From positions 3,131,001 to 3,195,000 of the forward strand of contig NZ_CP045740.1 of assembly GCF_009650765.1 (NCBI RefSeq): 64,000 nt of DNA, given 5' to 3'. The notes under the pieces were generated by a model. The model was not told where the DNA came from and searched no databases. It was given only the letters and a program-made list of their open reading frames with translations. Source of the DNA: Streptomyces sp. SUK 48. GTDB taxonomy: Bacteria; Actinomycetota; Actinomycetes; Streptomycetales; Streptomycetaceae. Positions within the stretch are counted from its first letter, which is position 1. Every line of letters begins with the position of its first letter. Position numbers and translations under genes: made by a program. This document shows, one piece after another, positions 53,101 to 64,000 of this stretch.

Positions 53101-53141
53101 TCGGTCTGGACCTCTTGACAGCGGGATTGGTCTGGACCAAC
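53101..53141 (+). promoter_or_regulatory. Chitinase promoter with two dre-type repeats
   Basis: TCGGTCTGGACCTC (53101-53114) and TTGGTCTGGACCAA (53127-53140) are a pair of repeats sharing GGTCTGGACC, the known chitinase direct repeat and DasR-binding element. They flank the -35 TTGACA (53115-53120); a CAACTT is the -10 at a 17-base spacing. DasR, a GntR-type regulator known from Streptomyces, would block RNA polymerase until aminosugar phosphates release it. Confidence 0.75.
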
Positions 53142-53271
53142 TTGTCTGTGCACCGGTGGCCACCGGCTCCACCCCCCGGATTCCACCCGTCGGATTCCAC
53201 CCCCTTGGAATGCGCCCGTCGGGATCCACCCGCTGGACCCCTGCCCCACTCCGACTCCCCCGGAGGTCCCC

Positions 53272-54999
53272 GTGGACCGAGCACCAGGCACCGCCAGACC
53301 ACCCCGCCGCCTCGCGGCATGGTCCGCCGCCGTCACCGTCGCCCTCGCCGCCGCGGGCCTCGCCGCGACCGCCGCGCCGGCGTCCGCGGCCGACGTCAAC
53401 AACGTCGTGAACGCCGGCTTCGAGTCGGGCCTGTCCGACTGGACCTGTTCGGCGGGCAGCGGCACGACCGTCTCCTCCCCGGTCCACTCCGGCACCGGTG
53501 CGCTCAAGGCGACCCCCGCGGGGCAGGACAACGCCCAGTGCACCCAGACGGTCGCCGTGAAGCCCAACTCCTCGTACACGCTGAGTTCCTGGGTCCAGGG
53601 CGGCTACACCTACCTGGGCGTGACGGGCACGGGCACCACGGACGTCTCCACCTGGACGCCGGACACGACGGCCTGGAAGCAGCTGTCGACGTCGTTCACC
53701 ACGGGCGCGAACACCACGTCGGTCACGGTCTACACCCACGGCTGGTACGGCCAGGCCGCGTACTACGCCGACGACGTCTCCCTCTACGGCCCCGACGGCG
53801 GCGGCACCGGCGGCACCACCCCGCCCCCCACTGTCCCGGCCGCCCCCACCGGCCTCGCGGTCTCCGCCACGACCTCGTCCTCCGCCTCGCTCACCTGGTC
53901 CGCGTCCTCGGGCGCGACCGGCTACACCGTGTACGAGAACGGCGCGAAGGTCTCCTCCACGACGGGCACCTCGGCCACCCTCACCGGCCTGTCCGCCTCC
54001 ACCTCGTACTCCTTCCAGGTGACGGCGACGAACGCGGCGGGCGAGTCGCAGAAGTCGGCTGCGGTGACGGCGACCACCGCCTCGGCCGGCACCGGCGGCA
54101 ACACCGGGGGCTCGCTGCCCAAGCACGCGGTGACGGGCTACTGGCAGAACTTCAACAACGGTGCCAAGGTCCAGAAGATCTCCGACGTCCCCGCCGCCTA
54201 CGACATCATCGCGGTGGCCTTCGCGGACGCGTCCACGACGCCGGGCGCGGTGAGCTTCACCCTGGACTCGGCCGACCTCGGCGGCTACACGGTCGACCAG
54301 TTCAAGGCCGACATCAAGGCCAAGCAGGCGGCCGGCAAGAAGGTCGTCGTCTCGATCGGCGGCCAGAACGGCACGATCTCGGTCAGCGACTCCGCCTCGG
54401 CGACGAACTTCGCGAACTCCGTCTACTCCCTGATGCAGACGTACGGCTTTGACGGCGTCGACATCGACCTGGAGAACGGTCTGAACGCGACGTACATGAC
54501 CCAGGCCCTGCGCGCCCTGTCCGCGAAGGCGGGCCCGTCGCTGATCATCACGATGGCCCCGCAGACGATCGACATGCAGTCGACGTCCGCCTCCTACTTC
54601 CAGACGGCCCTGAACGTGAAGGACATCCTCACGGTCGTCAACACCCAGTACTACAACAGCGGTTCGATGCTGGGCTGCGACGGCAAGGTCTACAGCCAGG
54701 GCACGGTCGACTTCCTCACCGCGCTCGCCTGCATCCAGCTCCAGGGCGGCCTGTCCCCCTCCCAGATCGGCCTCGGCCTCCCCGCCTCCACCAGCGCGGC
54801 CGGCAGCGGCTACGTCTCCCCCTCGGTCGTGGACAACGCCCTCGACTGCCTGGCCGCCGGCACCAACTGCGGCAGCTTCAAGCCCTCGAAGACCTACCCC
54901 GACCTGCGCGGCGCCATGACCTGGTCCACCAACTGGGACGCGTCGAACGGCAACGGCTGGTCCGCCGCGGTCGGCTCCCACGTCCACGCGATGCCGTGA
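53272..54999 (+). CDS. Secreted family-18 chitinase with carbohydrate-binding and FnIII modules
   Basis: The GTG at 53272, with GGAGG five bases upstream, gives 575 residues. A signal peptide (cleavage after TAAPASA) is followed by a carbohydrate-binding beta module (about 41-175; NNVVNAGFESGLSDW), a Gly/Pro linker and one fibronectin type III domain (about 190-275). The GH18 catalytic barrel (about 285-570) has the DxxDxDxE motif in YGFDGVDIDLE, whose Glu is the acid/base. It hydrolyses chitin outside the cell. This architecture resembles S. coelicolor ChiA/SCO5003 from memory. Two dre-type operators indicate repression by DasR. Confidence 0.95.
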   Translation: MDRAPGTARPPRRLAAWSAAVTVALAAAGLAATAAPASAADVNNVVNAGFESGLSDWTCSAGSGTTVSSPVHSGTGALKATPAGQDNAQCTQTVAVKPNSSYTLSSWVQGGYTYLGVTGTGTTDVSTWTPDTTAWKQLSTSFTTGANTTSVTVYTHGWYGQAAYYADDVSLYGPDGGGTGGTTPPPTVPAAPTGLAVSATTSSSASLTWSASSGATGYTVYENGAKVSSTTGTSATLTGLSASTSYSFQVTATNAAGESQKSAAVTATTASAGTGGNTGGSLPKHAVTGYWQNFNNGAKVQKISDVPAAYDIIAVAFADASTTPGAVSFTLDSADLGGYTVDQFKADIKAKQAAGKKVVVSIGGQNGTISVSDSASATNFANSVYSLMQTYGFDGVDIDLENGLNATYMTQALRALSAKAGPSLIITMAPQTIDMQSTSASYFQTALNVKDILTVVNTQYYNSGSMLGCDGKVYSQGTVDFLTALACIQLQGGLSPSQIGLGLPASTSAAGSGYVSPSVVDNALDCLAAGTNCGSFKPSKTYPDLRGAMTWSTNWDASNGNGWSAAVGSHVHAMP

Positions 55000-55026
55000 C
55001 CTGACCACCTCCCACCCCCACCACCC

Positions 55027-55059
55027 GGCGCCCGGCCTCCTCCTCGGAGTCCGGGCGCC
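55027..55059 (+). terminator. Terminator after the chitinase gene
   Basis: GGCGCCCGG pairs with CCGGGCGCC around a 15-base loop; a short T-rich stretch (CTTTTC) follows. Confidence 0.75.
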
Positions 55060-55148
55060 TCGTGCTTTTCCGGCCGGCCGCGTCCGATTCACGTTGCGAG
55101 CGCCGATACGCCGATGTGATGCTCGCTGTCGTGGCCTCAGGGGACGGA

Positions 55149-55676
55149 ATGAATTCGACGGCAGGAACGCGTAGATCACGCCTCGCCGAATACGTGGAGC
55201 CGGCGGCACCCGCCGGGCGGGAGAAGACGGAGAGCGACGGGCGGGGCGAGCACCCTTCTGTGCCGTCGAACGAGAATTCCCCTATCCGTTCCCCCGCCGC
55301 CGAGTCGGCGCGCGCACGCCGTGAATTGGCCGTTCGGGTAGGCGAGTTCCGCCGTACGGCCGTACTCGTCCCCGTGGACGAACACGACGTACCCCTGACG
55401 GCCGATCTCCGCGGTGTCCGCTGGATCCTCGCCTTCTCCGACGAGACGGCCCTGGCCCGCTACGCGCTGGCGCGGGGCGAGGGCGACCGGGAGTGGTCCT
55501 ACCAGCGCTGGCTGGGCGCTCGGCTGCTGGACGCCGCGGTGCCCGCCGTGGGCGTGCCGTGCGGGGTCGCGCTGGACGTGGGCGGCGCGGGGACCCTGTT
55601 CCCGCCGGTCGCGGGGATCGTGCCGGACCGGGTGGCGGTGGACGTGGCGGAGGAACGGGGGGCTTCGGCCAAGTGA
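55149..55676 (+). CDS. SseB-like protein of the RHS toxin locus
   Basis: From ATG 55149 (GTG 55131 is an alternative) the product has 175 residues. The first 60 are Ser/Pro/Glu-rich. The rest fits the SseB N-terminal-type fold: AVRVGEFRRTAVLVPVDEHDVPL, GVRWILAFSDETALARYAL, and VGVPCGVALDVGG...VAGIVPDRVAVDVA. SseB-type proteins are frequent partners next to ESX/type VII and polymorphic-toxin genes in streptomycetes, possibly as chaperones or adaptors. The stop overlaps the next start (GTGA), showing translational coupling with the helical protein and the RHS gene. Confidence 0.78.
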   Translation: MNSTAGTRRSRLAEYVEPAAPAGREKTESDGRGEHPSVPSNENSPIRSPAAESARARRELAVRVGEFRRTAVLVPVDEHDVPLTADLRGVRWILAFSDETALARYALARGEGDREWSYQRWLGARLLDAAVPAVGVPCGVALDVGGAGTLFPPVAGIVPDRVAVDVAEERGASAK

Positions 55677-56311
55677 GCGGCGACGACGAGGACTTGAAGA
55701 CCGAGGGCCTGGCCCTGATCGCCAAGGGGCTGAACGACGCCCTCGGCGAACTGAAGGAACTGGGCCTGCTCTACGAGGCGGACGCCGGCCGGGGCTTCGA
55801 CAAAGTCGGCCTGACCGGGTTGCAGCTGGGCCACGACGGGCTGACCGGCGCATTCAAGTCGTTCTGCGAGCGCTGGGAGTGGGGCGTGCGCGCGCTGATC
55901 GACGAGGGCAGCGGATTCGCGATGAAGACGGGCCTGGCCGCGGGCACGTACTACGACACCGAGAACTATGTGACCGGCACGTTCAAGGACGTCGCCAACG
56001 CGGCGATCGGCAATCCCGACGCCTGTGAGACGGACGTGGAGAAGATGAGCTGGGGGGACATCTTCAAGTCCAGCCCGTACGACGGGAACGTGGACTACAG
56101 CAAGAAGTCCTTCGACGACGCGTGGGCGAACAGCAAGCAGGGCTGGGACGACGACGCACGCGACTTCATGACCTCCCCGGCCGCGAGGACCATGGGCATC
56201 AGGCCGAGCGGAATGTCCGACGCGGACTACCACAAGCTGCTCGACGCGGCCTTCGGCCCGTCCCCCGAGGAACGCGCCCGGGCCGCCGGGCAGCAGGGCG
56301 GTGCGGGCTGA
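55673..56311 (+). CDS. Helical WXG100-like partner protein
   Basis: The GTG at 55673 overlaps the preceding stop. The 212-residue protein is mostly helical: about 15-95 form a long helical region (EGLALIAKGLNDALGELKELGLL, SFCERWEWGVRALIDEGSGFAMKTG), and a polar C-terminal half contains Trp/Gly pairs (MSWGDIFKSSPYDGN, KQGWDDDARDFM). Such proteins precede RHS or other toxins in actinobacterial type VII-linked operons and are presumed co-secreted partners. It ends TGATG, overlapping the RHS gene. No catalytic motif is seen; the function is inferred from context. Confidence 0.7.
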   Translation: MSGDDEDLKTEGLALIAKGLNDALGELKELGLLYEADAGRGFDKVGLTGLQLGHDGLTGAFKSFCERWEWGVRALIDEGSGFAMKTGLAAGTYYDTENYVTGTFKDVANAAIGNPDACETDVEKMSWGDIFKSSPYDGNVDYSKKSFDDAWANSKQGWDDDARDFMTSPAARTMGIRPSGMSDADYHKLLDAAFGPSPEERARAAGQQGGAG

Positions 56312-59300
56312 TGGGACTGGGCGAACTCGGCAAGATCACCAACACCGTCCTCGGCGCCGGCGAGAAGGCGTGGGACGCGGGCAAGAAGAAGGTCGGCGAG
56401 GGCGTCGACTGGGCCGCGCACAAGGCGGGCGGCGAGCTGGACCACATCGGACTGCACCAGTGGGCCGACAAGGTCGAGGACGCGGGCGACGGGCTCGCCT
56501 CCTACCTCGGTGCCACCCCCGGCGAGAAGCAGCTCGGCGAGACGGACGACCCGCGGCAGCTCCTCCACGGCGATCCGGAGCACATCCGTACGAGCGCCGG
56601 GCATCTCAGCGATTTCCACGCCGCTTTCGACAAGGTCGCCCAGGGGATGCGCAAGGTCGACTCCTCCGGCTGGGAGGGCGCGGGAGGGGACGCCTTCCGC
56701 GAGAAGTTCGGCGTGCACCCGGCGAAGTGGGCCGCCGCGGCGGAGGCGTGCCTCGGCGCCGCCAAGGCCCTGGAGTCGTACGCGGACACCGTCACGTGGG
56801 CCCAGAGCCAGGCCAAGGAGGCGGTCGAGCTCTACACGAAGGGCACGAAGGCGTCCAAGGACGCGGCCGAGGCGTACAACAAGAAGGCCGACGCCTACAA
56901 CGCGAAGGTCGAGGCGAACGAGGACCCGGGTCCCAGGCCCGAGCCGTTCCACGACCCCGGCAAGGCCGACATCGACGCGGCCGCGCACAAGCTCACCACC
57001 GCCCGCGAGCAGCGCGACACCGCCGCCGCGGAGGCCCAGGGCAAGGTCAAGGCCGCCCTCGCCCACGCCCCGGCCGAGCCCCCGCCGCTGACCCGGCTGC
57101 GCCACACCCTCAAAGACGACTATCTGGAGGTCGACGCCGAGGCCGTCCACTTCGTGGGCGGCGTCGTCAAGGGCACGGCGGGCCTGCTCACCTTCGTGCG
57201 CGGCCTCAACCCCGTCGACATCTACAACGTCACGCACCCGGCCAACTACCTCCAGCACGTCAGCACGACCCTCAGCGGTCTGATGGCCCTCGACGAACAC
57301 CCCGACCGCGCCCTGAAGGGCATGTGGTCCGACTTCAAGAAGGACCCGTCCGAGTTCGGCGGCCGCATGCTCCCCCAGCTCCTCGTCGGCGACGGCGCCG
57401 GCCTGGAGGTGAATCTGACCCGCGACGCGGCGCAGGCGGGGCTCCGCTCGGCGGCCGAGGGCACCCTGAAGGACGGGGCGCGGGCGGGCGCGGAGGACGC
57501 CGGGAAGGCCACCGCCCGGGACACGGTACGCGAGGACCCCCACCAGCCCTCCCGCGAGCAGGAATCGCTGTCGAGCGAGGGCACCGACCCCATCGACCTC
57601 GCCACCGGCACGATGTATCTGCCGCAGACGGACGTCGTGCTCCCCGGCGCGCTCCCCCTGGTCCTCAAGCGGCGGGTGGAGTCCGGCTACCGGCTGGGCC
57701 GCTGGTTCGGCCCGTCGTGGTCCTCCACCCTGGACCAGCGCCTGGAGATCGACGCGGAGGGCGTCGTCTTCGTCACCGAGGACGGTCTGCTCCTCGCGTA
57801 CCCCCACCCCGCCCCGGGCCTGCCCACCCTCCCCGGCCACGGCCCCCGCCGGCCGCTGGACCGCGTGCCGGGCGGCTACACGATCACCGACCCGGAGACC
57901 CGCCGCACCTGGCACTTCGCCGACCGGACCGAGAACCTGGCCGTGCTGGAACAGGTGGACGACCGCAACGGCAACCGGCTCACCTTCGAGCACGACGCCG
58001 AGGGCACCCCGCTGGCCGTCTTCACCAGCGCCGGCCAGGGCGTCCGCATCACCACGGACGCGGGCCGCGTCACGTCGTACCACCTGGCGGCGACCGGCGA
58101 GGAACTCAAGCGGTTCGCCTACACGGACGGCAACCTCAGCGAGGTCGTCAACTCCTCGGGCCTGCCCCTGCGTTTCGGCTACGACGACCGCGGCCGGGTG
58201 ACCTCCTGGACGGACACGAACGACCGCTCCTACACCTATGCGTACGACGACCGGGACCGCTGCGTGGCCGAGGGCGGCGCCGCCGGCCACATGGCGCTGC
58301 GCCTGACGTACGAGGACCGGGACCCGGCGACGGGCCTGCGCACCACGACGGCGACCACCGGCGCGGGCCACACCCGCCGCTACCTGGTCAACGACGCATG
58401 GCAGGTGGTCGCGGAGAACGACGCCCTCGGCGCGACGACGAGCTACGTCCGCGACCGCCACAACCGCCTGCTCTCCACGACGGACCCGCTCGGCCACACG
58501 ACGTCGTTCCGCTACGACGAGACGGGCAACCTCCTCTCGATCGTCCGCCCGGACGGCCGGGAGTCGAGGGCGGAGTACGACGGGTCGGGCCTGCCGGTGA
58601 AGCTGGCGAGCCCGGACGGCACGACCGTCCGGCAGACCTTCGACGCCCGCGGCAACCGCACCTCGGTGACGGACCCGGCGGGCCGCACGACCCGCTTCAC
58701 GTACGACGACTCCGGCCACCTGACCTCGGTGACCGATCCGTTGGGCCGTACGACGACGCTGGTGTGCGACCGCGCGGGCCTCCCCCTGACGGTGACCGAC
58801 CCGCTCGGCGCGGTCACCCGCTACACCCGGGACCCCTTCGGCCGCCCGGCCACGATCACGGACCCGGCCGGCGCGACGACACGGCTGGAGTGGTCGGTCG
58901 AGGGCCACCTGACCCGCCGTACGGCCGCGGACGGTACGACAGAGACGTGGACGTACGACGGCGAGGGCAACTGCACGACCCACACGGACCCGTTGGGCGG
59001 CGTGACCCGCTTCGAGTACACCCACTTCGACCTGCTCACGGCCCGCACGGGCCCGGACGGGGTGCGCTACGAGTTCGCCCACGACGCGGAACTCCGCCTG
59101 ACACAGGTCACGAACCCGCAGGGCCTGACGTGGGAGTACGCCTACGACGCCGCCGGCCGCCTGCTGACGGAGACGGACTTCGACGACCGCACCCTGACGT
59201 ACGGGTACGACGCGGCGGGCCGCCTGACCTCCCGCCGCAACGCCCTCGGCGAGGTCGTGTCCTTCGAGCGCGACGAACTCGGCCGGACCGTCCGCAAGGA

Positions 59301-61056
59301 CGCCGCGGGCCGGGTGACGACGTTCGCCTACGACCTGACCGACCAACTGGCCCGGGCGACGGGCCCCGACGGCACGACACTGACACTGCTGCGCGACCGC
59401 TTCGGCCGCCTGCGCTCCGAGACGGTCGACGGCCGGACGCTGGCCTACACCCACGACGAGCTGGGCCGCCGCACCGGCCGCACGACCCCGACCGGCGCCG
59501 TCTCCACCTGGTCCTACGACGCGGCGGGCCGCCGCACCGACATGGTGGCATCGGGCCGCGCGATCGACTTCACCTACGACGAGACGGGCCGCGAACTGAC
59601 CCGCCGGATCGGCGAGACGGTGACCCTGGCCCACACCTTCGACCCCCTGGGCCGCCTGACGACCCAATCGGTGAGGGACGCGTCGGACGCCCTGCTCCAG
59701 CACCGCTCCTACACCTACCGGGCCGACGGCAACCTGACCGGCGTCGAGGACCACCTGGCGGGCGCCCGCCACTTCGACCTGGACGCGACGGGCAGGGTCA
59801 CGGCGGTCCACGCGGCGGGCTGGACCGAGCGCTACGCCTACGACGAGGCCGGCAACCAGACCGAGGCGAGCTGGCCCCCGGCCCACCCGGGCGCGGAGGC
59901 AACCGGCCCCCGCTCCTACGAGGGCACCCGCATCCTCCGGGCGGGCAACGTCCGCTACGAACACGACGCGTTGGGCCGCATCACCCTCCGCCGGAAGACC
60001 CGCCTGTCGAGGAAGCCGGACACCTGGCGCTACGAGTGGGACGCCGAGGACCGCCTGACCTCGGTCACCACCCCCGACGGCACGCGGTGGCGCTACACCT
60101 ACGACCCGCTGGGCCGCCGCACCGCCAAACAACGCCTGGCGGACGACGGAGAGACGGTCCTGGAACAGGTGACCTTCACCTGGGACGGCACCACCCTCTG
60201 CGAGCAGACCACCACCTCATCGGCGCTCCCCCACCCGGTCACCCTCACCTGGGACCACCAGGGCCTGCGACCCCTGTCCCAGACCGAACGCATCACCGCG
60301 GCCGACGCCCCACAGCAGGAGATCGACTCCCGCTTCTTCGCCATCGTCACCGACCTGGTCGGCACCCCGACCGAACTGATCGACGACCAGGGCAACCTCG
60401 CCTGGCGAACCCGCAGCACCCTGTGGGGCACAACGGCGTGGACCACGGACAGCACCACGTACACCCCCCTACGCTTCCCCGGCCAGTACTACGACCCGGA
60501 AACGGGCCTGCACTACAACTACTTCCGCCATTACGACCCGGAAACGGCGCGGTACCTCAGTTCGGACCCTCTCGGACTCGCGCCGGCTCTGAACCCCTCT
60601 GCCTACATTCACAACCCCGCACTTTCGACGGACCATCTAGGACTCGCTCCTGACGCATGCCCCGACGCCAACAAGAGTCAGTGGTACCCGGACGAGAACT
60701 ATGATCCGCATTCAATCAACGACCGCGTGGCAGAAAACGCAGACCGCAAGGCTTGGTTCCAAACTCCTCAAGACATCCACGACCTCGTCAACAGGCTGGT
60801 AAATGATCCCGACTATCCACAACGCGTGACCGGCCCTCATGATGCTCGAGTATCCGATTTCTACAGGGGCGGTAACTCCCGTGCGGGAGCGCGATGGGCT
60901 GGAAGTCCGATCTACGACAACGGGGACCCGTTCAGTCAGGCGCGCGTCATGGTCGACGGTGACGGTAACATCGCCTATCTCGGGCGACGGAAGGATGGGT
61001 CACATAACTACGATCAAGTCATTCCGTACCCTTGGGCCAAGAGGCCAATAAATTAA
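56311..61056 (+). CDS. RHS/YD-repeat polymorphic toxin with WXG-type N-terminus
   Basis: From ATG 56311 the product has 1581 residues. About 1-230 are helical with a WXG motif (W121 in SSGWEGAGGDAF), a type VII secretion-target-like region. A hydrophobic stretch lies near 290-310 (FVGGVVKGTAGLLTFVRGLNPV). DUF6531 (about 425-500, DPIDLATGTMYLPQTDVVLPG) follows, then roughly 25 YD repeats (about 560-1380). The RHS core ends at PGQYYDPETGLHYNYFRHYDP and SSDPLGL (about 1417). The last roughly 130 residues (from SQWYPDENYDPHS) are the toxin module; I do not recognise its fold. Base composition and codon use change there. The YD shell should enclose the toxin until delivery. Confidence 0.9.
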   Translation: MGLGELGKITNTVLGAGEKAWDAGKKKVGEGVDWAAHKAGGELDHIGLHQWADKVEDAGDGLASYLGATPGEKQLGETDDPRQLLHGDPEHIRTSAGHLSDFHAAFDKVAQGMRKVDSSGWEGAGGDAFREKFGVHPAKWAAAAEACLGAAKALESYADTVTWAQSQAKEAVELYTKGTKASKDAAEAYNKKADAYNAKVEANEDPGPRPEPFHDPGKADIDAAAHKLTTAREQRDTAAAEAQGKVKAALAHAPAEPPPLTRLRHTLKDDYLEVDAEAVHFVGGVVKGTAGLLTFVRGLNPVDIYNVTHPANYLQHVSTTLSGLMALDEHPDRALKGMWSDFKKDPSEFGGRMLPQLLVGDGAGLEVNLTRDAAQAGLRSAAEGTLKDGARAGAEDAGKATARDTVREDPHQPSREQESLSSEGTDPIDLATGTMYLPQTDVVLPGALPLVLKRRVESGYRLGRWFGPSWSSTLDQRLEIDAEGVVFVTEDGLLLAYPHPAPGLPTLPGHGPRRPLDRVPGGYTITDPETRRTWHFADRTENLAVLEQVDDRNGNRLTFEHDAEGTPLAVFTSAGQGVRITTDAGRVTSYHLAATGEELKRFAYTDGNLSEVVNSSGLPLRFGYDDRGRVTSWTDTNDRSYTYAYDDRDRCVAEGGAAGHMALRLTYEDRDPATGLRTTTATTGAGHTRRYLVNDAWQVVAENDALGATTSYVRDRHNRLLSTTDPLGHTTSFRYDETGNLLSIVRPDGRESRAEYDGSGLPVKLASPDGTTVRQTFDARGNRTSVTDPAGRTTRFTYDDSGHLTSVTDPLGRTTTLVCDRAGLPLTVTDPLGAVTRYTRDPFGRPATITDPAGATTRLEWSVEGHLTRRTAADGTTETWTYDGEGNCTTHTDPLGGVTRFEYTHFDLLTARTGPDGVRYEFAHDAELRLTQVTNPQGLTWEYAYDAAGRLLTETDFDDRTLTYGYDAAGRLTSRRNALGEVVSFERDELGRTVRKDAAGRVTTFAYDLTDQLARATGPDGTTLTLLRDRFGRLRSETVDGRTLAYTHDELGRRTGRTTPTGAVSTWSYDAAGRRTDMVASGRAIDFTYDETGRELTRRIGETVTLAHTFDPLGRLTTQSVRDASDALLQHRSYTYRADGNLTGVEDHLAGARHFDLDATGRVTAVHAAGWTERYAYDEAGNQTEASWPPAHPGAEATGPRSYEGTRILRAGNVRYEHDALGRITLRRKTRLSRKPDTWRYEWDAEDRLTSVTTPDGTRWRYTYDPLGRRTAKQRLADDGETVLEQVTFTWDGTTLCEQTTTSSALPHPVTLTWDHQGLRPLSQTERITAADAPQQEIDSRFFAIVTDLVGTPTELIDDQGNLAWRTRSTLWGTTAWTTDSTTYTPLRFPGQYYDPETGLHYNYFRHYDPETARYLSSDPLGLAPALNPSAYIHNPALSTDHLGLAPDACPDANKSQWYPDENYDPHSINDRVAENADRKAWFQTPQDIHDLVNRLVNDPDYPQRVTGPHDARVSDFYRGGNSRAGARWAGSPIYDNGDPFSQARVMVDGDGNIAYLGRRKDGSHNYDQVIPYPWAKRPIN

Positions 61057-61078
61057 CCACATCTTCGAGGCAATCTCC

Positions 61079-61663
61079 ATGCACCTACCGAACCTTGCTC
61101 AGCGCCTGGCCGCAGCAGGCTTGCGATATCTCGGCATGGCGGAACTCTCCGTCCCGCTCATGCCTCCAAGGCTCGCAGGCTTCACGAACTCGACCGCGGC
61201 CGAGGGGGAGGAGTGGGCGGCAAGCGTCGAGAATGACGCACCGGACTATCAGGAAAGAGTGAACCACGAATGGTACATGCTCAGCGCAAGTCAAGGGCTT
61301 TTTGACAGAGCTGATCCAAAATTCCTCGTCGCAGTACGCCCTCTCCCGGAAGAGGAATCCAGGTTTTCGTGGTGGGCGCATGTGGCACTTGCACCCGACT
61401 GGGACTTCTCCGGAGCCGGTGCCGAAACTCAGGTTACCGGGCACGGCTGGGGTAATCCAGAATTCGTTATGCTGTCCACTGACGGAAGTGTCGTCGTTCA
61501 AGCCTCACGAGGGCAGGACTGGACAGATATCGTCTGTCTGAAGAACCCACAAAGGATTCGATCCCTGAGGGACACGGGCGCCAAGCTCTCCACGAGTACG
61601 TCGATTCCCGAGGAGACACGCGAGGCCCTTAGGCGCTGGCTGGATCACACGTCATCTCTGTGA
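61079..61663 (+). CDS. Candidate immunity protein of the RHS toxin
   Basis: The ATG at 61079 lies 22 bases after the toxin stop with GAGG eight bases upstream, and the product has 194 residues. It has no signal peptide or membrane helix and fits none of the immunity families I know (SUKH, SMI1, Imm-type). Features are WYMLSASQGLFDRADPKFLVAVRP, WWAHVALAPDWDFSG, and a C-terminal RDTGAKLSTSTSIPEETREALRRWLD helix. Its low GC, like that of the toxin module, and its position argue for cognate immunity. This is inference; no activity is shown. Confidence 0.65.
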   Translation: MHLPNLAQRLAAAGLRYLGMAELSVPLMPPRLAGFTNSTAAEGEEWAASVENDAPDYQERVNHEWYMLSASQGLFDRADPKFLVAVRPLPEEESRFSWWAHVALAPDWDFSGAGAETQVTGHGWGNPEFVMLSTDGSVVVQASRGQDWTDIVCLKNPQRIRSLRDTGAKLSTSTSIPEETREALRRWLDHTSSL

Positions 61664-61719
61664 CTACATCCTCTCGGCCGGCGGCCCTCTGGTGCCGCTG
61701 AAACCGCCCTGAACGCAGA

Positions 61720-61748
61720 AAACCCCCGCACCAATGGTGCGGGGGTTT
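61720..61748 (-). terminator. rRNA operon terminator
   Basis: AAACCCCCGCACC pairs with GGTGCGGGGGTTT around an AAT loop. On the minus strand the stem is followed by TTTTC, downstream of the 5S gene. Confidence 0.85.
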
Positions 61749-61760
61749 CCCTAAAAATTG

Positions 61761-61877
61761 TTCGGCGGCGTCCTACTCTCCCACAGGGTCCCCCTGCAGT
61801 ACCATCGGCGCTGAAAGGCTTAGCTTCCGGGTTCGGAATGTAACCGGGCGTTTCCCTAACGCTATAACCACCGAAAC
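61761..61877 (-). rRNA. rrf: 5S ribosomal RNA
   Basis: Read on the minus strand, the sequence begins GTTTCGGTGGTTATAGCGTT, contains the conserved CCGAACCCGGAAGCTAAGCC and ends GAGAGTAGGACGCCGCCGAA. This is the standard streptomycete 5S structure of about 117 bases. Ends are set by pairing of the terminal helix and may shift by one or two bases. Confidence 0.95.
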
Positions 61878-61949
61878 ACTATGAAACTGACAACCGGCAC
61901 TTTGGTTGTTCGTGGTTTCAGAACCAACACAGTGGACGCGAGCAACTGA
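61878..61949 (-). other. 23S-5S spacer
   Basis: The spacer of about 70 bases contains ACAACC...GGTTGT, a short stem likely used in processing of the precursor. No tRNA is present. Confidence 0.6.

Positions 61950-64000
<2,051 letters not shown>

Noticed and set aside
56227..60132. A 1301-codon minus-strand frame opposite the RHS gene
   Set aside because: Val/Arg/Gly-rich mirror of the YD repeats; no start signal and no recognisable domain.
58090..60200. Regularly spaced repeats as a CRISPR array
   Set aside because: They are the in-frame YD repeats of the RHS protein, too divergent and without spacers.

Overview
The window looks like a Streptomyces chromosome segment. GC content is very high with strong third-position GC bias, GTG and TTG starts are common, and there are a WhiB-family regulator, a polyphosphate glucokinase, SpoIIE-type phosphatases with ATPase tails and the oxyR/ahpCD divergon. 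From memory, the order ychF - ppgK - ispH - xseAB - glpX - whiB-like - fumarases - oxyR/ahpCD resembles the S. coelicolor core chromosome. No database was consulted.

Layout. 1-7.4 kb: the 5' end of a Pro-rich gene, a membrane/coiled-coil protein with a probable C-terminal frameshift, a PAS/GAF/PP2C/HATPase regulator, a small anti-sigma-like ATPase, a Nudix hydrolase, a SPOR protein and a HutC-type GntR regulator. 7.6-10.1 kb: accessory patch with a serpin-like gene, a truncated DUF234-type ATPase remnant and a VapBC-type toxin-antitoxin pair. 10.2-23.5 kb: housekeeping genes (YchF, PpgK, IspH, exonuclease VII, FBPase II, WhiB-like, class I and II fumarases). 23.7-32.1 kb: a second PP2C/ATPase regulator with a sigma-B-like promoter, a class A PBP with a Pro/Thr/Ser tail, and a PadR-controlled ABC transporter. 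32.1-40.9 kb: OxyR and the AhpCD peroxidase system, an AI-2E-family permease, a secreted transglycosylase, PIN-PhoH, a cis-prenyltransferase and a methyltransferase.

41.4-52.9 kb is one long minus-strand Tad/Flp pilus-type operon. It runs from a zinc-ribbon protein through CpaB, CpaE/TadZ, two TadE-like pseudopilins, TadA/CpaF, TadB and TadC to a NarL-type histidine kinase and response regulator, a Flp pilin, a TadG-like protein, a lipoprotein and an OmpA-domain protein. A two-component system therefore sits inside the secretion operon, and no prepilin peptidase is present in the window.

53.1-55.0 kb carries a secreted GH18 chitinase whose promoter has two DasR-like (dre) repeats. 55.1-61.7 kb is a polymorphic-toxin locus: an SseB-like protein, a small helical protein, a 1581-residue RHS/YD-repeat protein with an N-terminal WXG-type region, an unrecognised C-terminal toxin module, and a downstream candidate immunity gene. 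Base composition drops in the toxin/immunity part. The window ends in an rRNA operon read on the minus strand (5S, then the 3' part of 23S), directly beside the toxin locus.

Most start codons were set by Shine-Dalgarno position and family length. Functions are assigned by recognising motifs in the translations; no alignment or search was run.
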